From positions 248,001 to 312,000 of the forward strand of contig NZ_CP051154.1 in assembly GCF_012317045.1 (NCBI RefSeq): DNA of 64,000 nt, written 5' to 3'. This stretch comes from Leifsonia sp. PS1209. GTDB lineage: Bacteria; Actinomycetota; Actinomycetes; Actinomycetales; Microbacteriaceae. Both the position numbers and the translations under genes were made by a program. Under the pieces are notes generated by a model. That model ran no database searches and had not been told where the DNA came from. It was given only the letters and a program-made list of their open reading frames with translations. Of the stretch, positions 7,969 through 16,165 are shown piece by piece; positions within the stretch are counted from its first letter, which is position 1, and each line of letters opens with the position of its first letter.

Positions 7969-8616
7969 ATGGCCGAGTTGCTCGAACTGTGCAGGGTGGA
8001 CAAGCTGATCCCGGATTCGGGCAGCATCGGGGTGACCGCGATCGACAAGCGACCCGTCGCCGGTTCGCTGCGGGTGCGACCGTATGGGCTCTACGGAGAC
8101 GTGCAGGCCGACCGCAAGCATCACGGCGGCCTCAGCAAGGCGCTGTACGCGTATGCGCAGGAGGACGCGGAGTACTGGGCGGATGCGCTCGGGCGCGACA
8201 TCCCCGCCGGACTGTTCGGCGAGAACCTCCGAACGGCGGGCCTCGACGTCAACGGCGCCGAGATCGGCGAGCGGTGGAGGATCGGCGACGAGCTGGTGGT
8301 CGAGGTGACCTGTCCGCGCGAGCCCTGCGCGACGTTCCAGCGGCGCATGGGGGAGCGGCAGTGGGTCAAACGCTTCACCGAGGTGGGGCTGCCCGGCGCA
8401 TACCTGGGCATCGTCAAGTCCGGGAGCATCGGCGCGGGCGACAGCATCGAGGTCGTGTCGCGGCCGGGACACGGAGTGACCGTCGCCTCCTGGTTCACCT
8501 CCGCCGACGCCGACCAGGTGGATGCGCTCGAAGCGGCAGAGCGCGCGGGGAGCGTGACGCTCGTGCCTGAGATGGTGGTGGCGATGCGGAAGATCGCTGC
8601 GCGGGTGAGGGTGTGA
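7969..8616 (+). CDS. MOSC-domain protein (YiiM-like)
   Basis: This 215-residue protein is of the type that handles molybdenum-cofactor-bound sulphur or detoxifies N-hydroxylated compounds. The MOSC core is visible as GLYGDVQADRKHHGG, then the YAQEDAEYWA segment, GLFGENLRTAGLD, and the conserved cysteine in EVTCPREPCATFQRRM, followed by a C-terminal three-helix region (SADADQVDALEAAERAG). The ATG of MAELLEL gives a normal family N-terminus. Its stop overlaps the next start by 4 bp. Confidence 0.85.
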   Translation: MAELLELCRVDKLIPDSGSIGVTAIDKRPVAGSLRVRPYGLYGDVQADRKHHGGLSKALYAYAQEDAEYWADALGRDIPAGLFGENLRTAGLDVNGAEIGERWRIGDELVVEVTCPREPCATFQRRMGERQWVKRFTEVGLPGAYLGIVKSGSIGAGDSIEVVSRPGHGVTVASWFTSADADQVDALEAAERAGSVTLVPEMVVAMRKIAARVRV

Positions 8617-8933
8617 GCGACGAGGGAGAGGCGGCCGAGGTAGTCGAGGTGCCGCAGGCGGCAGGGGCGAGCGGAGTGACTGAGATTGTCGAGGCGTGGG
8701 CGAGCGAGTCGACGCTGCTGGCGTTCGACGGGCGCATCCTGGAGGTGTTCGGCTTCGCGGACGTTCAGAGGATGCACATCGCGTTCCGTCCGACGATCAC
8801 GGTCGGCACGAAGATGGTGTCCATCACGCCGACCCACGGCGGCAAGCTCAGCTTCTTCTACGATGCGGCGCGCGCCGACGAGATCGCCGCCTTCGCGGTG
8901 CACGTGCACGCGGCGCACGCAGCGCACGCGTGA
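8613..8933 (+). CDS. Hypothetical protein coupled to the MOSC gene
   Basis: This 106-residue protein starts at a GTG that overlaps the MOSC stop as GTGA, so it is translationally coupled. The first 25 residues are acidic and low-complexity. The rest (STLLAFDGRILEVFGF, RMHIAFRP, KMVSITPTHGGKLSFFYD) resembles a small all-beta domain such as a PH-like fold. No TM or signal peptide is visible. Function unknown. Confidence 0.7.
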   Translation: MSDEGEAAEVVEVPQAAGASGVTEIVEAWASESTLLAFDGRILEVFGFADVQRMHIAFRPTITVGTKMVSITPTHGGKLSFFYDAARADEIAAFAVHVHAAHAAHA

Positions 8934-8953
8934 TCGGCATGGGCTGACGGCGC

Positions 8954-9490
8954 TCAGGCTCGCGGCGCGTACTCCGCCGCGAGCAGCCCCAGGATGACCT
9001 CGTCGATGAACTCGCCGAGCACCCACGCTGACGCGCGGGTCGTCCCCTCACGGACGTAGCCGTTGCTCTCCGCCGCCCGCAGCATGGCCGTGTTGTCCGC
9101 CAGCGTCTCGATCTGCAGCCGGTGCAGTCCGCGCACCACGAAACCGTAGTGCGTGAGCACCGCCACCACGTCCGTGCCGTAGCCGTGCCCGCGCGCCGCG
9201 GGGGTCAGGCCCAGCCCGATGTGGGCGAACCGGTTGTGCGTGTCGATGCCCCAGAGGGTGGCAGCGCCGATCAGCGTTCCTCCGGCCAATTCGACGATCG
9301 AGAACCGCACCACATCGTCGTCGGACGTGCCCACCTTCAGTCGGGGGTCGTCCGAACCGGGAGAGATCGGACGCCACGGGCTGCCCTCCGCGCGGGAGCC
9401 GACGACGACGTCGTCCCACATCTCCTTCAGCAGGATCGGGATGTCCTCTTCGTGCCGGGCCCTCAGTCCCACCGTGCTGCCAGTAAGCAT
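8954..9490 (-). CDS. GNAT-family N-acetyltransferase (RimJ/RimL type)
   Basis: This 178-residue acetyltransferase has the RimJ/RimL-like layout: an N-terminal TVGLRARHEEDIPIL, the strand IGAATLWGIDTHNRFAHIGL, the acetyl-CoA motif ARGHGYGTDVV, then HRLQIETLADNTAMLRAAESNGYVREG, which is typical of the family C-terminus. The substrate is unknown. It is divergent from the LysR gene with an 87-bp gap and may be its target. Confidence 0.88.
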   Translation of the reverse strand: MLTGSTVGLRARHEEDIPILLKEMWDDVVVGSRAEGSPWRPISPGSDDPRLKVGTSDDDVVRFSIVELAGGTLIGAATLWGIDTHNRFAHIGLGLTPAARGHGYGTDVVAVLTHYGFVVRGLHRLQIETLADNTAMLRAAESNGYVREGTTRASAWVLGEFIDEVILGLLAAEYAPRA

Positions 9491-9556
9491 GGGTCATTCC
9501 TAGCCGATCGTCCCGCGCGGCGGCAACCATCAGTGGATGCGGTCAAGCCGCCCCCG

Positions 9557-9579
9557 ATTCAGTCGTACCATTGCTGAAT
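9557..9579 (+). promoter_or_regulatory. Perfect ATTCAG-N11-CTGAAT LysR-type box over the lysR start
   Basis: Arms ATTCAG (9557-9562) and CTGAAT (9574-9579) are separated by exactly 11 bases, fitting the T-N11-A rule for LysR-type regulators. The right arm overlaps the ATG of the LysR gene, a position suited to autorepression and control of the divergent GNAT gene. Confidence 0.65.
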
Positions 9580-10459
9580 GGAACTCCGGCAGCTCGAGCA
9601 CTTCGTCACGGTGGCGGAGGAGCGACACTTCACACGCGCGGCGGAACTGCTGCAGATCTCGCAGTCCGGACTGTCCGCGTCCATCCGGTCGCTTGAGCAG
9701 GAGCTCGGCACCTCCCTGTTCATCCGCAGCACGCGTCGCGTGGAGCTGACCACCGCAGGACAAGCGCTGCTCGCCGACTCCGTGCGCACGCTCGCCAGCG
9801 CGGCAGCGGCCCGCAACGCGGTCGCCGCCGTGCGCGGTCTGGTGCGCGGCCGCCTCACCATCGGCGCCGAGCCGTGCCTCGGTTCCGTCGACCTCCCCGC
9901 CGAGCTCGCGTCGTTCCGCACGGCCAACCCCGGCGTGGAGGTGCGGCTGCGCTACTCCGGATCCGTCGAGCTGGTGGATGCGGTCGCGGGGGGCCGCGTC
10001 GACGTCGCCCTGGTCGTCGACACCGGCCACACGCCCGCCGGGGTGCAGCTGCGACAGCTGAGCACGCAGGAGATGCTGGTGCTCTGCCACCCCGACCACC
10101 GGTTCGCGGCTGAGTCGAGCATCCCGTTGGAGAGTCTGCGCGGTGAGGCGCTGATCGGTTTTCAGGAGGGGTGGGGTGCGCAGGCGCTCGCGCGGCGGGC
10201 GTTCGCGGCGGCCGGGTTCGACTACCGGGCGGCGATGGAGGTCAATGACGTGCATCCGCTGCTCGACCTGGTCGGCTACAACCTCGGCGTCGCGATCGTG
10301 CCGGCGAGCTTCGCCCGCAAGCGCCCGGAGCAGCTGAAGGCGGTCGGGCTGCGCGGCGACGTGCCGGCGTGGAATGTGGCGGTGGCGGTGGCCGAGGAGC
10401 CCAGCCCGGCGGCCGGCGCTTTCCTGCGGCAGTTGCAGCCCGTCGGAGCCGCCGCGTAA
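9578..10459 (+). CDS. LysR-family transcriptional regulator
   Basis: This 293-residue regulator begins with the LysR winged helix-turn-helix (LEHFVTVAEERHFTRAAELLQISQSGLSASI, residues about 5-35, described here by its ends), followed by the linker helix and a periplasmic-binding-like effector domain (RLTIGAEPCLGSV, VSLLCHPDHR-type segment, LLDLVGYNLGVAIVP). No Shine-Dalgarno precedes the ATG, so the mRNA may be leaderless. The effector is unknown; the divergent GNAT gene is the natural candidate target. Confidence 0.92.
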   Translation: MELRQLEHFVTVAEERHFTRAAELLQISQSGLSASIRSLEQELGTSLFIRSTRRVELTTAGQALLADSVRTLASAAAARNAVAAVRGLVRGRLTIGAEPCLGSVDLPAELASFRTANPGVEVRLRYSGSVELVDAVAGGRVDVALVVDTGHTPAGVQLRQLSTQEMLVLCHPDHRFAAESSIPLESLRGEALIGFQEGWGAQALARRAFAAAGFDYRAAMEVNDVHPLLDLVGYNLGVAIVPASFARKRPEQLKAVGLRGDVPAWNVAVAVAEEPSPAAGAFLRQLQPVGAAA

Positions 10460-10490
10460 ACGCAGCACTCGAGCCCGACGCCACTCGCCG

Positions 10491-10508
10491 GTGACACCGA
10501 GGTGTCGC
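10491..10508. terminator. Hairpin between convergent lysR and aldo/keto reductase
   Basis: GTGACAC-CGAG-GTGTCGC forms a 7-bp stem (one G-T pair) with a 4-nt loop, 32 bp after the LysR stop, in the 109-bp convergent gap. The rest of that gap is GC-rich and shows no gene. Confidence 0.45.
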
Positions 10509-10568
10509 GAATGACGCCGGACCCGAATGTGCCGCGCGGATCACCCGGCGCGGATCAGGCGGCGCGGG

Positions 10569-11429
10569 TCAGGCCGCGTCGAGCGCCGCCAGCTCCTCGG
10601 GGGTGAGGGTCAGGTCGGCCGCCGTCGCCGAGTCACGGATCGACTCTGGGCGGGATGCTCCGGGGATCGGGATGACGTGCGGGCTCTTGGCGAGGTGCCA
10701 GGCGAGCGCGACGACCTGCGGGCTGACGCCACGCGCATCCGCGACCTGCTGGAACGGCGCGAACCTGTCGCCGAGCGACGCGGCGGACGTGATGCCGCCG
10801 AGCGGGCTCCACGGCAGGAACGCGATGCCCAGCTCGTCGGCCAGCTCCAGCTCGGGCTCGCTCGACCGGAAGGCCGGCGAGAACTGGTTCTGCACCGACG
10901 CGAGACGGCCGCCGAGGATCTCCTGCGCCTGACGGATCTGCTCGGGGTTCGCGTTCGAGATCCCGGCGAGGCGGATCACGCCGTCGTCGAGCAGGTCGCG
11001 GATCGCGCCGACCGAGTCCTCGTACGGCACCTCGGGGTCCGGACGGTGGAACTGGTACAGCCCGATCGCGTCGCCGCCGAGCCGCGCGAGCGACGCCTTC
11101 GCGGCCTCCTTGATGTACTCCGGGCGGCCGTCGACGTACCAGCTTCCGTCGCCGGGGCGGAGGTGGCCGCCCTTGGTGGCGATCAGAACAGTGGATGCGT
11201 CGCCGCCCCAGCTGCGCACGGCACCGGCGATCAGCGACTCGTTGTGACCGACCTCGTCGGCGTGCAGATGGTATGCGTCCGCCGTGTCGATGAAGGTGAC
11301 GCCCGCGTCCAGCGCGGCGTGGATGGTGGCGATGGAGCGGTCCTCGTCCGGGCGGCCCTCGATCGACATGGGCATGCCGCCCAGGCCGATCGCGCTCACC
11401 TCGACGTCGGCGATTCTGCGTGTTCTCAC
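10569..11429 (-). CDS. Aldo/keto reductase, second gene of pair
   Basis: This 286-residue NADPH-dependent oxidoreductase has a TIM-barrel AKR pattern: VSAIGLGGMPMS, the catalytic DTADAYHLHADEVGHNE, the Lys in VLIATKGG, the YQFHRPDPEVPYEDS strand, and the NADP-binding IPIPGASRPESI. The start is the GTG of VRTRRIADVEV, because it overlaps the stop of the upstream reductase gene as GTGA. Its substrate is unknown. It is cotranscribed and coupled with the gene at 11426-12397. Confidence 0.88.
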   Translation of the reverse strand: MRTRRIADVEVSAIGLGGMPMSIEGRPDEDRSIATIHAALDAGVTFIDTADAYHLHADEVGHNESLIAGAVRSWGGDASTVLIATKGGHLRPGDGSWYVDGRPEYIKEAAKASLARLGGDAIGLYQFHRPDPEVPYEDSVGAIRDLLDDGVIRLAGISNANPEQIRQAQEILGGRLASVQNQFSPAFRSSEPELELADELGIAFLPWSPLGGITSAASLGDRFAPFQQVADARGVSPQVVALAWHLAKSPHVIPIPGASRPESIRDSATAADLTLTPEELAALDAA

Positions 11430-12397
11430 CAGGCGTAGTCCTCCGGTGCTGTCTTGTGGCCAGGGAAGATCTCGTCGAGGCGCGCAAGTGCGGCCTCGTC
11501 GAGGGTGACGTCGACGGCACGGACCGCCGCATCCAGTTGCTCCATCGTGCGCGGCCCGATGATCGGCGCTGTCACGGCCGGCTGCGCGAGCAGCCAGGCG
11601 AGCGCGATGTCTCCCGGCTCGTGGCCGAGCTCGTCGGCGAACGCCTCGTACGCCTCCACAGCATCCCGGTGCTTCTCGAGGGTCTCCGCGGCGCGCCCTT
11701 CCAGGCGGCGCTTGCCCTCGTTCTGCTTGCGCACGACCCCGCCGAGGAGGCCACCGTGAAGCGGCGACCAGGCGATGACGCCCACACCGTTCGCCTGAGC
11801 GGCCGGCAGCACTTCGAGCTCCACCTGACGGGTCAGGAGGTTGTAGATCGACTGCTCGCTGACCAGGCCGGTGTAGTTGCGCTTGCGGGCCTCCGCCTGC
11901 GCGGTGGCGATGTGCCAGCCGGCGAAGTTGCTCGAACCCGCGTACAGGATCTTGCCCTGCGCGACGGCGACCTCCATCGCCTGCCAGATCTCGTCCCACG
12001 GGGTGTCCCTGTCGACGTGGTGGAACTGGTAGATGTCGATGTAGTCCGTCTTCAGCCTGCTGAGGCTGGCGTCCAGCGCGCGCCGGATGTTCAGCGCGGA
12101 CAGCTTGCCGTCGTTGGGCCAGTCGCCCATGTCGCCGTAGAGCTTGGTGGCCAGCACCGTGCGCTCGCGGCGGCCGTCACCTTTCGCGAACCAGTCGCCG
12201 ATGATCGACTCCGTCGCGCCCTTGCCGCGGTGCTGCCCGTAGACGTTGGCCGTGTCGAAATAGTTGATGCCGTACCCGTGCGCAGCATCCATGATGGCGA
12301 ACGAGTCGTCCTCGCTGGTCTGCGGACCGAAGTTCATCGTGCCGAGTGCGAGTCGAGAGACTTTCAGGCCGGACCGGCCCAGATGTGTGTACTCCAT
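11426..12397 (-). CDS. Aldo/keto reductase, first gene of pair (KCNAB/YghZ-like)
   Basis: This 323-residue aldo/keto reductase begins MEYTHLGRSGLKVSRLALG, a start typical of the YghZ/potassium-channel-beta-like subfamily. The catalytic Asp-Tyr pair is in YFDTANVYG, the Lys is in VLATKLYG, and the His follows in DYIDIYQFHHVDRDTP. The late segment TAPIIGPRTMEQLDAAV binds the NADP phosphate. It is the first gene of a coupled pair with a second, divergent AKR, which suggests two-step or broad carbonyl reduction. Confidence 0.9.
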   Translation of the reverse strand: MEYTHLGRSGLKVSRLALGTMNFGPQTSEDDSFAIMDAAHGYGINYFDTANVYGQHRGKGATESIIGDWFAKGDGRRERTVLATKLYGDMGDWPNDGKLSALNIRRALDASLSRLKTDYIDIYQFHHVDRDTPWDEIWQAMEVAVAQGKILYAGSSNFAGWHIATAQAEARKRNYTGLVSEQSIYNLLTRQVELEVLPAAQANGVGVIAWSPLHGGLLGGVVRKQNEGKRRLEGRAAETLEKHRDAVEAYEAFADELGHEPGDIALAWLLAQPAVTAPIIGPRTMEQLDAAVRAVDVTLDEAALARLDEIFPGHKTAPEDYAW

Positions 12398-12510
12398 ACC
12401 GTCAGCATCCGCCCGCCCGAGTCAGCTGTCCAACAGGAGATGTGGATGACATTGTGCAGGGTGGCAACTGAATGGATGCGCCTCCCGGGCGACGGTGCGA
12501 AGCTGAGCGC

Positions 12511-13137
12511 ATGCAGCTCCTCACCGACGGCGTCTACCGCCTGCAGAAGGCCACCGGCGCCAACGCGTACCTCGTCGACACCGGAGACGCCGCTGTCGTC
12601 ATCGACACCGGAACCCCGGGCGGTGCGGCGAAACTGGCCACCGAGCTCCGCGAGGCGCGCGGCCTGCCGCCGGTGACGGACATCGTCCTCACGCACTACG
12701 ACCCCGACCACGCCGGATCGGCCGCCGCGCTGCAGCGCGAGACGGGCGCCCGGGTCTGGATCGGCCGCGCCGACGCCGCCGTGCTGCGCGGAGAGACGCC
12801 GCCGTCGACCGGCTTCCGGAGGTTCCTCGGCCGCGTCTACCCGAAGACCGAGGCGCCGGCCGACCTGCACGAACTCCCGGATGCTGCCGAGACGGAGATC
12901 CTGCCCGGCCTTGTCGCCATCCCCGCTCCCGGGCACACCGACGGCCACGTCGTCGTGGAGTGGCGGGGCGTGATCTTCGCCGGGGATGCCGTGCGCGTCT
13001 CGAAGGGCAGGCTCGTGCAGATGCCGCGGCTGCTGATCAGCGACAAAGCGCAGGCGCTGGCGACGACCGAGCTGATCGCATCCCGTCGCCCGCGGCTGGT
13101 GTGCCCGGGGCACGGAGCCCCGGACCGGTTGGCCTAG
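12511..13137 (+). CDS. MBL-fold metallo-hydrolase
   Basis: This 208-residue metallo-beta-lactamase-fold hydrolase carries the metal site TDIVLTHYDPDHAGSAAAL (a THxxxDH variant with Tyr, Asp, Pro in the middle), then IPAPGHTDGHV and the bridging Asp in IFAGDAV, ending with the metal-ligand His in CPGHGAPDRLA. The ATG of MQLLTDGVYRL gives the normal start strand. The substrate is unknown; glyoxalase-II-like or lactonase roles are possible. It converges on and overlaps the glutaredoxin-like gene by 4 bp. Confidence 0.88.
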   Translation: MQLLTDGVYRLQKATGANAYLVDTGDAAVVIDTGTPGGAAKLATELREARGLPPVTDIVLTHYDPDHAGSAAALQRETGARVWIGRADAAVLRGETPPSTGFRRFLGRVYPKTEAPADLHELPDAAETEILPGLVAIPAPGHTDGHVVVEWRGVIFAGDAVRVSKGRLVQMPRLLISDKAQALATTELIASRRPRLVCPGHGAPDRLA

Positions 13138-13388
13138 CGGCTGAGCGCCGCCTCCAGCTCCGGGTCCGTCGGCTCCACCAGGTAGGAGCCGTCGGGGAAG
13201 GCGATGACCGGGATGTTCGTGCGACCGCTGATCGAGAGGGCCACGTCGGCCTTCTCCGGGGTCGCGACCAGGTCGACGTAGTCGTAGTCGGCGCCGAGGC
13301 GGTCGAGGAGGGCCTTCGAGCGGATGCAGTCGCGGCACCAGTCCGCGCCGAACATGGTCACTTTGTCGTAGGTTTCAGCGGAAGTCAT
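13134..13388 (-). CDS. Mycoredoxin/glutaredoxin-like protein
   Basis: This 84-residue thioredoxin-fold protein has the redox-active motif WCRDC near residue 18, the cis-proline loop NIPVIAFPDGSYLVEPTDPEL, and no TM. Actinobacteria use mycoredoxins to reduce mycothiol mixed disulphides; those usually carry CxxC in this position, so that is the likely role, although NrdH-like electron donation is possible. Its start overlaps the stop of the upstream kinase gene by 4 bp, so the two are coupled. Confidence 0.85.
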   Translation of the reverse strand: MTSAETYDKVTMFGADWCRDCIRSKALLDRLGADYDYVDLVATPEKADVALSISGRTNIPVIAFPDGSYLVEPTDPELEAALSR

Positions 13389-14065
13389 TCATCGAGCCTA
13401 AGCGCTTCCGGCTGGGAGCCGTCCACGAGGCGGGTCGCGCGCATCCGGCTGGGCTCGATGATGGCGGCGTTGGCGCCGTCGACCTCGCGGGCCCACGCCT
13501 CCGCCGCCTCCGGGGTGCGGCCGTGGCGGGTGTGCCGGTCGATCAGTCTCGCGAGCCGCACGTCCTCCGGCGTCGACACGAACCAGCTCTCCGCCAGCAG
13601 GCTCGGGATGCGCGACCACGGCTCGGCGTCGGCCAGCAGGTAGTTGCCCTCCACAACCACCAGCCGCGTCTCCGGCTCGATGGCGATGGAGGCGGCGACC
13701 GGCTCGTCCACGGCGCGCTCGAACGCCGGCACGTAGACGGTGTGCGTCTGCTCGGCGGCGACCCGGTGGAGGGTGGCGACGAAACCCCAGGCGTCGAACG
13801 TGTCGATCGCGCCCTTGCGGTCGTGGCGGCCCAGCGCATCCAGTGTCGTGTTGGCCAGGTGGAAGCCGTCCATCGGGAGGTGCGCGGCGAGCGGGCGGCC
13901 GCCCGCGCGCTCGTTCACCCGCTCGACGATGGCGCGGGCCAGCGTCGTCTTGCCTGAGCCGGGGCTGCCGGCGATCCCGAGCAGCACACGCTCGCCCTGC
14001 GCTGCCAGCAGCAGCTCCTCCGCCCGTGCTGCCCCGGCTTCGCTCATCCCCTCATTCTCGGGCAT
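13385..14065 (-). CDS. P-loop nucleoside/nucleotide kinase family protein
   Basis: This 226-residue kinase resembles the uridine-kinase/pantothenate-kinase superfamily. The Walker A motif is GSPGSGKTTLA near residue 35; the Asp-containing DGFHLANTTLDALGR, the DTFDAWGF segment and the VVVEGNYLL strand follow in the usual order, with a lid-like RHTRHGRTPEAA. The acceptor substrate cannot be identified from sequence. It is the first gene of a coupled pair with the mycoredoxin-like gene. Confidence 0.85.
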   Translation of the reverse strand: MPENEGMSEAGAARAEELLLAAQGERVLLGIAGSPGSGKTTLARAIVERVNERAGGRPLAAHLPMDGFHLANTTLDALGRHDRKGAIDTFDAWGFVATLHRVAAEQTHTVYVPAFERAVDEPVAASIAIEPETRLVVVEGNYLLADAEPWSRIPSLLAESWFVSTPEDVRLARLIDRHTRHGRTPEAAEAWAREVDGANAAIIEPSRMRATRLVDGSQPEALRLDE

Positions 14066-14110
14066 CGAGGCCAGGGTGCGGTGCGCGGTGCGCGAGCGCG
14101 TGCGTGCACG

Positions 14111-14902
14111 TCAGGAGTACTCGGGCGGAGCGGTGCGGTAGCGCCAGGCGAGCTCGTTGTCCCGGGCGAAACGGGAGAGCGTGTGCGCGGGCGGGAGCAG
14201 GTCTCCGGTGAAGGCTTCCAGCGAGGCGAGGAGCGCGTCGGCGGTGGCGGGGGTCGGATCGGCGAGTACGGCCGTGAGCAGGGCGTCGAAACCGTCGGGC
14301 TTGCTGTCCAGCCCGGCGACGAGCTTCGTCAGGTATTTGGGGCCGGGGAACGCGACGCGGTTGGCCGCGAGCAGCGCCCGCGCGGCCGAGGTGACGAGGT
14401 GCACGGACGCGTGCCGCAGCAGCAGCTGATCGCCGCTCGCGGCCGCCTGCTGCAGGAAATACCCTCCGTACAGCCTGGCCTGCGCGAGGAACGACGCCAC
14501 CTTGGCGTCCCATTCGGCCTCAGGAAGGGACGACGGGTGGATGCGGGCGATGCGTGCATCCAGGTCGTCGACGCGGCTGAAGACGACCCGGGATGCGGCG
14601 AAGGAGTCGCGCACCGGGTCGTCGCCGCGGTCGGCGGCATCGTCGAGGTAGGTCAGGGTGGCGAGCTTGATGTCGAAGTAGCCGCCGTCGTAGCCGATGT
14701 CGTCGTCCTCGGTGTACATCAGGAGGTCGGCGGCGTCGGCGTCCGCCCAGCGCTCCTCGGTCACGACGAGGTAGAGGTCGACGTCCGAGTCGACGCGCTC
14801 CGTGCCGCGGGCGACGGAGCCGGTGAGGATGACGGCGACGGTGTCCGGCCGTGCCGTCTCGCGGGCGAGGTAGCGTTCGATGGCCTGGTCATGGTGCAGC
14901 AA
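14111..14902 (-). CDS. Nucleotidyltransferase-domain protein under a LacI-type operator
   Basis: This is a cytoplasmic protein of about 263 residues with the polymerase-beta/aminoglycoside nucleotidyltransferase signature AVILTGSVARG followed by DSDVDLYLVV (GS-x10-DxD). The rest is helical, as in kanamycin/lincosamide adenylyltransferases, so it may nucleotidylate a small molecule or be an antitoxin-like relative. I prefer the TTG start at 14902 because GGAG (14911-14914) lies 8 bases upstream. The alternative ATG at 14935 has no Shine-Dalgarno and would lie inside an operator-like palindrome. It follows the rhamnose LacI gene by 44-77 bp on the same strand. Confidence 0.78.
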   Translation of the reverse strand: MLHHDQAIERYLARETARPDTVAVILTGSVARGTERVDSDVDLYLVVTEERWADADAADLLMYTEDDDIGYDGGYFDIKLATLTYLDDAADRGDDPVRDSFAASRVVFSRVDDLDARIARIHPSSLPEAEWDAKVASFLAQARLYGGYFLQQAAASGDQLLLRHASVHLVTSAARALLAANRVAFPGPKYLTKLVAGLDSKPDGFDALLTAVLADPTPATADALLASLEAFTGDLLPPAHTLSRFARDNELAWRYRTAPPEYS

Positions 14903-14922
14903 CGGTGGGTCTCCATTCGGGG

Positions 14923-14934
14923 TGAATCGCTTCA
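14923..14934 (-). promoter_or_regulatory. LacI-type operator in front of the nucleotidyltransferase gene
   Basis: TGAATCGCTTCA has the half-sites TGAA/TTCA around a central CG and matches TGAAGCGTTTCA at 16199-16210 in 10 of 12 positions. Both are also followed on the plus strand by ATGCG. It sits in the gap between the LacI stop and the nucleotidyltransferase start. Confidence 0.6.
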
Positions 14935-14979
14935 ATGCGCGGACGACTGTGGTGGCGCCCGGGGCGGCGACGGCCGGGG

Positions 14980-15987
14980 TCAGTCCGAGCTGCTCGCCCG
15001 GACGACCAGCTCCGGCTGGTACAGGATCTGACGGGGTTCGAGGTCGGGGTCGTCCGCCTCTTCGAGCAGGATGTCGACGGCGGTCTCTCCGATGAGGCGG
15101 CTGGGCTGACGGATCGAGGTGAGCGGGACCACCGATGCGCTCGCGAACAGGATGTCGTCGTAGCCGACCAGCGCGATCTCATCCGGGATGGCGATCTTGC
15201 CCTGCATGAACAGGGCCTGCAGCAGCCCGATCGCGAGGAGGTCGTTCGCGGCGAAGACGGCGTCCGGGCGCTCGGCGGGGGAGCGGTCCACGATGGCGTC
15301 GCCCGCCCGGCGGCCCTCCTGCACGGTCAGCGCGGGGAGCGTGATCGCCTCGATGGTGACACCCGGATGCGCGGCGACGGCCTGCCGGGCGCCCTGCAGA
15401 CGGTCGCTCACCTGCCGGATCTCGAGCGGGCCCCCGACGAACGCGATCCGTCGCCTGCCCGTGTCGATCAGGTGCTGGGCGGCCAGCGCTCCGCCGGCGA
15501 TGTCGTCCACCGAGACCGAGCTGATCGACACGTCCTTGCTCACCCGGTCGACGAGCACCGACGGGATGCCGCGGTCGCGCATCCGGCGCAGCCTGGGCGC
15601 CACGTTGCCCACCGGGGAGATGAGCACGCCGCGGACGCGCAGCTCCTCGAACAGGGTGAGGTAGCCGGACTCGCGTTCCTTCTTCTCGTCGCTGTTGCCC
15701 GCGATGACCGAGTATCCGGCCAGGGCTGCGCCGTCTTCTGCGGCGGTGGTCAGCTCGGTGAAGAACGGGTTGCTGCCGCTCAGGGTGATCAGGCCGAGCG
15801 CGTTGCTGTGGCCCACGCGGAGCTGCCTGGCCGCCTCGTTGCGCACGTACGACAACTTCTCCATCGCCAGGGTGACCCGCTCCACCGTCTCCGGGGAGAC
15901 GATCTCCGGGCGGTTCAGCACGTTCGAGACGGTGCCGATGGAGACGCGGGCCAGTGCGGCCACATCCTTCACGCTCGCCGATGCCAT
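14980..15987 (-). CDS. LacI-family regulator of the rhamnose locus
   Basis: This 335-residue repressor has the LacI helix-turn-helix and hinge (VAALARVSIGTVSNVLNRP, then ARQLRVGHSNALGLI) and a periplasmic-binding-type sugar-sensing domain ending PSRLIGETAVDILLEEA. It is divergent from the rhamnose ABC/catabolic operon with a 277-bp gap holding several TGAA-nCGn-TTCA-like sites, so it most likely represses that operon and itself until a rhamnose-derived inducer binds. The inducer is inferred, not seen. Confidence 0.92.
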   Translation of the reverse strand: MASASVKDVAALARVSIGTVSNVLNRPEIVSPETVERVTLAMEKLSYVRNEAARQLRVGHSNALGLITLSGSNPFFTELTTAAEDGAALAGYSVIAGNSDEKKERESGYLTLFEELRVRGVLISPVGNVAPRLRRMRDRGIPSVLVDRVSKDVSISSVSVDDIAGGALAAQHLIDTGRRRIAFVGGPLEIRQVSDRLQGARQAVAAHPGVTIEAITLPALTVQEGRRAGDAIVDRSPAERPDAVFAANDLLAIGLLQALFMQGKIAIPDEIALVGYDDILFASASVVPLTSIRQPSRLIGETAVDILLEEADDPDLEPRQILYQPELVVRASSSD

Positions 15988-16017
15988 GATCGCCCTCCCG
16001 ATCGCAGTTTAGGACAT

Positions 16018-16029
16018 TGAATCGTTAAC
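16018..16029. promoter_or_regulatory. Weaker LacI-type half-operator near the lacI-type gene start
   Basis: TGAATCGTTAAC, 30 bp upstream of the LacI start, shares the left half TGAATCGTTA with the site at 16146-16157, but its right half is degenerate. It could mediate autoregulation. Confidence 0.4.
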
Positions 16030-16145
16030 GCGCGTCGCCCCTGCGACGAATCGCTGGCGGCGCGGGCTGCCGATGGGTTGAACGATAGTCCTTCCCCGCA
16101 TCCCGTGTGAATTGCCGGGGAAGACAACAAACAATGGCTCGTTAC

Positions 16146-16157
16146 TGAATCGTTACA
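16146..16157 (+). promoter_or_regulatory. Upstream LacI-type operator of the rhamnose operon
   Basis: TGAATCGTTACA lies just upstream of the -35 box and is centred 53 bp, about five helical turns, from the downstream operator at 16199-16210. This geometry allows repression by looping. Confidence 0.55.
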
Positions 16158-16165
16158 ATCGCGTG

